A DNA stretch of 10,940 nucleotides, from the NCBI GenBank assembly GCA_949440065.1, contig CASRZP010000043.1, positions 1 through 10,940 on the forward strand. Direction: 5' to 3'. Shown here in pieces: positions 6,499-10,940 of this stretch (within the stretch, counting starts at the first letter, position 1; each line of letters opens with the position of its first letter). This stretch comes from an uncultured Bacilli bacterium. Lineage in GTDB: Bacteria; Bacillota_I; Bacilli_A; RF39; UBA660. Below the pieces are notes generated by a model. The model ran no database searches. It saw only the letters and a list, made by a program, of their open reading frames with translations, and was not told where the DNA came from. A program made the translations under genes and the position numbers.

Positions 6499-6660
6499 TT
6501 AATTTTCTACTTCTATGATGAGTTTTACGAAATCAGCATAATCTCCTTTTGTGGTATATTATTCCATTTTTTATTTTCTTCGTGACAATCTTTCACCATT
6601 TTTAGTGATTCATGATATAAAATCGATAAAAATAAGAATTCATGGTATTCGATTTTGTCA
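6499..6660 (-). pseudogene. Possible frameshifted 3' remnant of a small gene
   Basis: Directly after the glyS stop, the minus strand reads as protein-like sequence (IEYHEFLFLSILYHESLKM, then VKDCHEENKKWNNIPQK) in one frame. After a one-base shift near 6547 it continues GDYADFVKLIIEVEN to a stop at 6499-6501. No start codon with a ribosome binding site precedes it and it abuts glyS. I do not recognise the family; it may be decayed gene debris, or the composition may be coincidental. Confidence 0.25.
6619..6656 (-). terminator. Weak hairpin after glyS, possible terminator
   Basis: AAAAUCGA and UCGAUUUU form an 8-bp AT-rich stem separated by 22 bases, starting four bases after the glyS stop. 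The U-run is short and is part of the stem, so efficient termination is doubtful. It overlaps the possible gene remnant. Confidence 0.25.
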
Positions 6661-8034
6661 TTATAATACAAATTGGCTCGTAATATAAGAGATAACTTCT
6701 TCAATAGGTAGTGTAATTTGTTCCATCGTATCACGATTTCTAATGGTTACTGTGTTATTGTTTATCGTATCATCATCAATCGTTACACAAAATGGAGTAC
6801 CACTTACATCTTGCCTACGATAACGTTTTCCAATGTTACCACTATCATCATAAGTTGCACTAAAGACGTGTGCTAATTTTTGATAAACTTCCACTGCTTT
6901 TTCACTATGGTGCTTTTTAATTAAAGGAAGAACGGCTACTTTATATGGTGCTAAATCAGGGATAAAATGCATTACTTCTCTAGTGGTACCATCATCTAAT
7001 GTTTCCATTTCATAAGCATTATCCAATAACGCTAGTACCAAACGATCACATCCAACGGTAGACTCGATAATATAAGGAATAAACTTCTCATTCGTTTCTT
7101 GATCAAAATACTCTTGTGATTCAGTCGAATATTCTTGATGACGGGATAAATCATAATTAGTACGATTATGCGTTCCATTAATTTCTCCCCATCCGAAGTT
7201 AAAGTGGTATTCAATATCACAAGCTTCCTTTGCATAATGGGCTAACTTCTCATGATCATGATACCTTAACTTATTTTCATTAATTCCTAAGTCCATAAAA
7301 AACTTCTTTGCATAATCCTTAAAATATTGATAAATTTCACTATCGCTTCCCTCTTTACAAAAGGTTTGATATTCCATTTGTTCAAACTCAATCGTTCTAA
7401 AGGTAAAGTTTCCTGGTGTAATCTCATTACGAAAAGCTTTTCCTACTTGCCCTATACTAAAAGGTAATTTTGCTCTCATGGAACGAGCTACATTTAAAAA
7501 GTTAACATACTCCCCTTGGGCATTTTCTGGACGAAGATATATTTTACTTTTACTATCCTCAGTAACTCCACGATAGGTTTCAAACATCAAATTAAACTGA
7601 CGAATATCTGTATAGTCACTACTACCACATTTAGGACAAGGCACTTTATGTTCTTTAATATAGTTTATCATCTCATCTTGAGTCATACCATCAGCATGTG
7701 CATTCTCGTCAAAATCATCGATCAAGTTATCAGCACGATGTCTCATTTTACAATGTTTACAATCAATTAAAGGATCGGAAAAACTTGACACATGCCCAGA
7801 TGCCTCCCACACTTTTGGATGCATTAAAATAGCAGCATCCACTAAATACGCATTTTCTCGTTCTTGAACAAAACGCTTCTTCCAAGATGCTTTGACATTA
7901 TCTTTTAAGATTGACCCTAGTGGACCATAATCCCAAGTATTTGCAAGTCCTCCATAGATTTCACTTCCTTGAAAGATAAAACCATATTGCTTGCATAAAT
8001 TGACTAACTTTTCCATGGTTAATTGATTTTCCAT
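6661..8034 (-). CDS. glyS: Glycyl-tRNA synthetase, single-chain (alpha2-type)
   Basis: The enzyme charges tRNA-Gly with glycine using ATP in the cytoplasm. From the ATG at 8034 the protein has 457 residues, normal for the bacterial/eukaryotic-type alpha2 class II enzyme and unlike the separate GlyQ/GlyS chains. The N-terminus has GGLANTWDYGPLG (28-40); cysteine pairs CKHC (92-95) and CPKC (133-136) look like a zinc site; LRPENAQG (167-174), motif 2 FRNEITP (201-207), TFRTIEFEQMEY (211-222) and motif 3 GCDRLVLALL (328-337) mark the catalytic core; residues ~360-457 are the anticodon-binding domain. An open frame extends 44 codons further upstream to 8166, but that stretch is the T-box leader and is not expected to be translated; GAAAGGAAT about 8 bases before 8034 sets the start. 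Regulation is by the T-box. Confidence 0.96.
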   Translation of the reverse strand: MENQLTMEKLVNLCKQYGFIFQGSEIYGGLANTWDYGPLGSILKDNVKASWKKRFVQERENAYLVDAAILMHPKVWEASGHVSSFSDPLIDCKHCKMRHRADNLIDDFDENAHADGMTQDEMINYIKEHKVPCPKCGSSDYTDIRQFNLMFETYRGVTEDSKSKIYLRPENAQGEYVNFLNVARSMRAKLPFSIGQVGKAFRNEITPGNFTFRTIEFEQMEYQTFCKEGSDSEIYQYFKDYAKKFFMDLGINENKLRYHDHEKLAHYAKEACDIEYHFNFGWGEINGTHNRTNYDLSRHQEYSTESQEYFDQETNEKFIPYIIESTVGCDRLVLALLDNAYEMETLDDGTTREVMHFIPDLAPYKVAVLPLIKKHHSEKAVEVYQKLAHVFSATYDDSGNIGKRYRRQDVSGTPFCVTIDDDTINNNTVTIRNRDTMEQITLPIEEVISYITSQFVL

Positions 8035-8058
8035 AATTTTTATTCCTTTCTTCATAAG

Positions 8059-8187
8059 AAAAAGATTCCCCCTAAGGCATAGGGACGAGCACATATTTAC
8101 CCGCGGTTCCACCCTATTTATTCTAAAGGAATCTCTTTTTTCTTTATCGCTCCTAGTTTTCCACACTAATCATCGCGTTATCAATAT
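8059..8187 (-). promoter_or_regulatory. Compact glycine T-box leader of glyS
   Basis: The minus-strand RNA contains AGGGUGGAACCGCGGGU (8099-8115) followed by CGUCCCU, the hallmark T-box antiterminator. Uncharged tRNA pairs its CCA end with UGGA and its anticodon with a specifier in stem I. Upstream there is room for only a minimal stem I: CGC/GCG around UUAGU/ACUAG (8165-8169 with 8153-8157) with apical loop GUGGAAA containing the glycine codon GGA. A U5 run (8059-8063) follows GGAAUC, which can pair with GAUUCC (8128-8133). The downstream gene, glyS, fits glycine specificity. Confidence 0.9.
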
Positions 8188-8193
8188 ACTTCT

Positions 8194-8221
8194 ATTTTAC
8201 TTTTATTTTGTAATTTGTCAA
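8194..8221 (-). promoter_or_regulatory. Promoter of glyS
   Basis: A consensus -35 TTGACA (8216-8221) and TAAAAT (8194-8199) are 16 bases apart on the minus strand. The -35 box starts 3 bases after the stop codon of the 690-aa gene, with no terminator between, so read-through from upstream may also feed the T-box. Confidence 0.75.
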
Positions 8222-8224
8222 CAT

Positions 8225-10297
8225 CTATTTATTAATCATAATGACTGCCCTACCACCTTCTATACTAGAAGTATTGTAGCTATTAACCAGACCTGTAAAA
8301 TTTATATTCCACACACTTGTTGTTCTACTAGAATCAGCTGATATTGTCCAATAACCAGTATTTTGGCTCGTCCCTTGATTAACCGTTCCACCAAATCCTG
8401 TTGAATTATATAAATAATTATACATCCATACTGGACAAGACTTTTGTGTAGTGGTACACCCTAGCCCTATTGCTTCTTGCATAGTAATCAATCTGGCCTT
8501 AGCTGTTCTACTTGATAAAGTATAAGCATTTTTGGTACAAGAAGTAGCTGTACATCCAGTATATTTATTGGTTTTTAATACTGTTGTTCCTAAAGTATAC
8601 GTTTGATCAATTACATTACTCCACATACTTGTTGCACTTTCTAATGCTGGTAATATCGTAGTAGGTCCATTAGCATTATTATTACTTCCTGCATACCACG
8701 CCACCAGGTTTATCGTATTTTCTCGTTGTTGTAACGTTAATGTTGTTCCGTGATCACTTACTACATGAAAGTATTTTTCTTCGGTGTCATTTACTTTATA
8801 TTTAATAATCGTTCCTGCTTCATATGTTGCTGGAGCCTCTATTTGAACACAAGTAGATTCTTCTCCAGTGACACAGAAAGTATCAGATCCTGTTTCTTGA
8901 TTGTAAGCATAAATATTCGTAATATTGGAATTAGGAACTGGTTTTAATACATAGGGGTCAGTCGATGTTCCTGTTCCACTTATTGCTTTAATATCGGCAT
9001 TTAAATAAAGTACTGGAGTAACTAAATGATTCGTATTTTGTTTTGCCTCTATTGTAGCATAGTGCATTGGCCCACCAATATATAAATAGTAGTGCCATAC
9101 TTTATTTAGGCCATTTACTTGTTCTTTAGTAAAACTAGATGGATTCAATAGCCATGCTCCAGACAAAATGGTAGAAGAAATCCAAGATGAAGTATTACAG
9201 TCATCTAAATCATTATAGCAAGTAGTTCCATTTTTGTAAGTATAAGCATAATCTGATGGATAGGCTAAACCAATCTTTCTTATTTCACTAATAGTAGTTG
9301 CAGAATCATAATCTCCACCGGAAATTGTTACTGTTCCACGCTCCGCATTAAATAAATCTAGTGCACTTCGATTACTACCAATGGATGCTGTATAATATTT
9401 AGCATTTCCTACCATTGCTCTTGCTGATGCTGTTAACCCAGTAGTAGCATAATCTCCTGTTCTATTATAGAAATCATTATCTAAAGTATAAGGATAAGAA
9501 GTAGTCAATGCACCAGAACTTCTAATGAGTTTAGCTCGTCTTTCTTTTACTCCATTACCATTATCCACGGTGAACGAGCCAATGATACGCCATACTTCAC
9601 AAGTTGAGGTATCATACGGATTACTACAGTTAAAGTAAACATAATTATTAGGATTATCTTCCATATAACGATACTCTCTTCGTTCTAAAATTTTCCAATC
9701 AGTTTGTTGACTAGTTGCATCATGATTGACATATTGTGATTCACTATCATTAGTTGATGATTTTCTAACTATGATGTCTGCTAAATTTAACTCTTCATAT
9801 TTAGGAATATTGTTTCCCATTGGATGCATCGATTTTCCTCCAGTAGATAAACCGCTATCGACACTAAGATACAATGTTTTTGGTGTAGTATTATAATTTG
9901 TCATTTTAATTAAATAGGTACGTTTTCCATTAGATTCTATAATCTCTCCTTGACTTCCATCAGGAGGAACATCGACTCCTGCTCCATCAAGATAGCCGAA
10001 TGCTACCGTAGATGGACTATCTATATAATACAAAATAAATTGTCCTGCTACATTATTTAAGTTTTCTAAAGTAACTTTAAACGTTTTTGTTTCTCCTGCT
10101 GCTATTGTTAAATCATTTGTGTCTACGCCATCTACTTTTATTGTAGGTTCCATTGTTCCCACTTTAATGGTAATGTTTCCTTTTTCTATAGTATTAATTT
10201 CAAATATTGCATAAGATTGATAGAATAAGATAATTATCGTAAATAACAAAGCTACACTAATGACAAACAATGCTTTTTTCTTTTTCATTTTTTTCAT
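8225..10297 (-). CDS. Large exported protein with TasA-like N-terminus and two DUF6273-like domains (690 aa)
   Basis: A lysine-rich start and hydrophobic segment (about 9-26) lead to YQSYAIFE, a SipW/TasA-type signal. Residues ~30-155 form a TasA-like beta domain (GNITIKVGTMEP, LTIAAGETKTFKVTLEN). Two related modules follow: residues ~185-450 (NNYVYFNC, CEVWRIIGSF, RAKLIRSSGAL, ending TPVLYLNADI) and ~470-690 (KYFHVVSDHGTTLTLQQREN, RTAKARLITMQEAIGLGC, CPVWMYNYL, ending GGRAVIMINK). Both resemble the DUF6273/FGE-sulfatase-like C-type-lectin fold common in surface proteins of this lineage; this is by eye. Cysteines occur as close pairs. No LPXTG is present. ATG at 10297 has no usable ribosome binding site; the in-frame ATG at 10288 has AAGAG 8-9 bases upstream and may be the true start. 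The terminator of leader C ends about a dozen bases upstream, so expression should require read-through. Confidence 0.85.
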   Translation of the reverse strand: MKKMKKKKALFVISVALLFTIIILFYQSYAIFEINTIEKGNITIKVGTMEPTIKVDGVDTNDLTIAAGETKTFKVTLENLNNVAGQFILYYIDSPSTVAFGYLDGAGVDVPPDGSQGEIIESNGKRTYLIKMTNYNTTPKTLYLSVDSGLSTGGKSMHPMGNNIPKYEELNLADIIVRKSSTNDSESQYVNHDATSQQTDWKILERREYRYMEDNPNNYVYFNCSNPYDTSTCEVWRIIGSFTVDNGNGVKERRAKLIRSSGALTTSYPYTLDNDFYNRTGDYATTGLTASARAMVGNAKYYTASIGSNRSALDLFNAERGTVTISGGDYDSATTISEIRKIGLAYPSDYAYTYKNGTTCYNDLDDCNTSSWISSTILSGAWLLNPSSFTKEQVNGLNKVWHYYLYIGGPMHYATIEAKQNTNHLVTPVLYLNADIKAISGTGTSTDPYVLKPVPNSNITNIYAYNQETGSDTFCVTGEESTCVQIEAPATYEAGTIIKYKVNDTEEKYFHVVSDHGTTLTLQQRENTINLVAWYAGSNNNANGPTTILPALESATSMWSNVIDQTYTLGTTVLKTNKYTGCTATSCTKNAYTLSSRTAKARLITMQEAIGLGCTTTQKSCPVWMYNYLYNSTGFGGTVNQGTSQNTGYWTISADSSRTTSVWNINFTGLVNSYNTSSIEGGRAVIMINK

Positions 10298-10308
10298 CTC
10301 TTAACCAC

Positions 10309-10339
10309 AAAAAGAACGTAAAAGTCTTTTCACGTCCTT
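10309..10339 (-). terminator. Intrinsic terminator of leader C, just before the 690-aa gene
   Basis: AAGGACGUGAAA-AGAC-UUUUACGUUCUU forms a 12-bp stem with two G-U pairs and runs into UUU. It overlaps the stop codon of small ORF C (10330-10332) and ends 11 bases before the 690-aa ATG, leaving no space for a promoter after it. Confidence 0.75.
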
Positions 10340-10437
10340 GGGTATTTCTTCCTATATATTTTATAAGTATCTCTCTCCCCCCTAGTTAATCTAGGGTTAA
10401 CAAAGGCGGTGTCAAAGCAATGTTTTTTCATTTTCAT
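10330..10437 (-). CDS. Small leader ORF C (35 aa) upstream of the 690-aa protein
   Basis: The ORF runs from ATG at 10437 to TGA at 10330-10332. It has an excellent ribosome binding site (AAAGGAGG, 10446-10453) at 8 bases spacing. The peptide starts MKMKKHCFDTAFVNPRLTRG and continues ERDTYKIYRKKYPRT; it is strongly basic. Against ORFs A and B, the same frame gives VNPRLTRG versus INQKSTRG, YKI versus FKI, and KYPRT versus KFQRT. The TGA lies inside the 5' arm of the terminator, so a ribosome pausing there would block the hairpin. It contains a run of six G. I recognise no family. A second ATG at 10444 gives only a 10-codon ORF and sits too close to the ribosome binding site. Confidence 0.55.
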   Translation of the reverse strand: MKMKKHCFDTAFVNPRLTRGERDTYKIYRKKYPRT

Positions 10438-10466
10438 ATTTCATACCTCCTTTATATTATGTATTA

Positions 10467-10495
10467 AGTTTACCAAATTCTTAGGTTCTTTTCAA
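10467..10495 (-). promoter_or_regulatory. Promoter of leader C / 690-aa protein
   Basis: TTGAAA (10490-10495) and TAAACT (10467-10472) are 17 bases apart with TGG before the -10 box (extended -10). The -35 box begins 3 bases after the stop of the upstream paralogue. It is followed by the ribosome binding site of small ORF C. Confidence 0.6.
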
Positions 10496-10498
10496 CCA

Positions 10499-10940
10499 TT
10501 ATTTTAAAATATTGATAACACTTCTTACACCAAACTTCGTATTTGTAGTACGATAGTTACTCACATTTCCAATATAGCTTACTCCCCATGCATTATATAA
10601 TCCAGATGAATCTGCATTTAAGAGCCAATAGTAATCATTCACTCCATATTCTCCTCCTGTTTGGTTGATGGTTCCTCCATAATTTGCGGAAAGTCTTAAA
10701 TAATTATACATCCATACGGGACAGGTTTGTGCATCAGTATTACATCCTAAAGCTTGTGCTTCTTGTACACTAATCATTCTTGCTTTAGCTGTTTTTTTTC
10801 CTAAAGTATATGTATTTGTTGTACAATTAAATATTTTATTGTCATAATCATAACTACAACCAGTGAAGGCGTTATCTTTGAATACAGTTGTTCCTAATGT
10901 ATAAGTTTGATCTAATACGTTCGTCCAATCTTTTGTCGCA
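10499..10940 (-). CDS. C-terminal part of an exported DUF6273-like protein (5' end outside window)
   Basis: The frame is open from the window edge to the stop at 10499-10501, giving 146 residues; an internal Met at 10777 is not the start, because homology continues upstream of it. It aligns along its length with the last domain of the 690-aa protein: W-x-NVxDQTYTLGTTVxK, TGC...C, YTL..(R/K)TAKAR(L/M)I, QEA-x-x-LGC, CPVWMYNYL, YGGTINQ and a final FGVRSVINILK. The shared GVR-type ending is typical of DUF6273-like modules. Cysteine pairs (GCNTDAQTC and a GC...NC pair) suggest disulfides and an extracellular location. It is a neighbouring paralogue, probably from tandem duplication. Whether it has the same leader unit cannot be seen. 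Confidence 0.85.
   Translation of the reverse strand, partial: ATKDWTNVLDQTYTLGTTVFKDNAFTGCSYDYDNKIFNCTTNTYTLGKKTAKARMISVQEAQALGCNTDAQTCPVWMYNYLRLSANYGGTINQTGGEYGVNDYYWLLNADSSGLYNAWGVSYIGNVSNYRTTNTKFGVRSVINILK

Noticed and set aside
6525..6734. 69-codon ORF overlapping the end of glyS
   Set aside because: Its first part is glyS coding sequence read in another frame, with no ribosome binding site. Only the part beyond 6660 looks protein-like, and that is treated as possible debris.
8035..8166. 44-codon N-terminal extension of glyS
   Set aside because: It runs through the T-box antiterminator and terminator region, has no ribosome binding site at 8166, and the ATG at 8034 has a good one and matches the family's N-terminus.

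Overview
The window comes from a low-GC bacterium, most likely a Bacillota/Bacilli lineage of the uncultured gut type. Support for this is AT-rich coding sequence with standard stops, strong AGGAGG-like ribosome binding sites, a T-box leader on a single-chain glycyl-tRNA synthetase, a prepilin-type protein, and several exported proteins with SipW/TasA-type N-termini and BspA-type leucine-rich repeats. The lineage is inferred. Every gene I can support lies on the minus strand, so transcription runs from high to low coordinates.

In transcription order: (1) 10940-10499 is the C-terminal part of an exported cysteine-containing protein. (2) 10495-8225 is a promoter, a 35-codon-scale small ORF whose end overlaps an intrinsic terminator, then a 690-aa exported protein whose C-terminus is paralogous to item 1. 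(3) 8221-6661 is a promoter, a very compact glycine T-box leader and glyS. (4) 6660-6499 holds possible gene debris. (5) 6432-4516 is a promoter, small ORF, terminator and a 554-aa BspA-LRR surface protein. (6) 4476-2457 repeats that layout with a 564-aa paralogue. (7) 2331-345 is frr followed by a membrane protein that looks like a fusion of a dolichol/phytol-kinase-like half and a DUF92 half. (8) 307-1 is a promoter carrying a perfect palindrome between its -35 and -10 boxes, driving a prepilin-type protein that runs off the window.

The most interesting pattern is in items 2, 5 and 6. Three large exported proteins are each preceded by the same unit: a sigma-A-like promoter, a 35-37-residue ORF with a shared motif ([IV]N[PQ][KR]-x-T[KR]G ... 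[FY]KI ... K-x-[FY]-x-RT) containing a G tract of 6-10 bases, and a Rho-independent terminator formed at the 3' end of that ORF. At the 690-aa gene the terminator ends about a dozen bases before the start codon, leaving no space for another promoter, so expression should depend on read-through. I propose that translation of the small ORF controls read-through, and that G-tract slippage could switch the surface protein on or off. This is inference and I know of no named family for the small ORFs.

Housekeeping genes (frr, glyS) are interleaved with these surface-protein cassettes, and frr is separated from the pyrH/tsf neighbours it usually has upstream in Bacillota.
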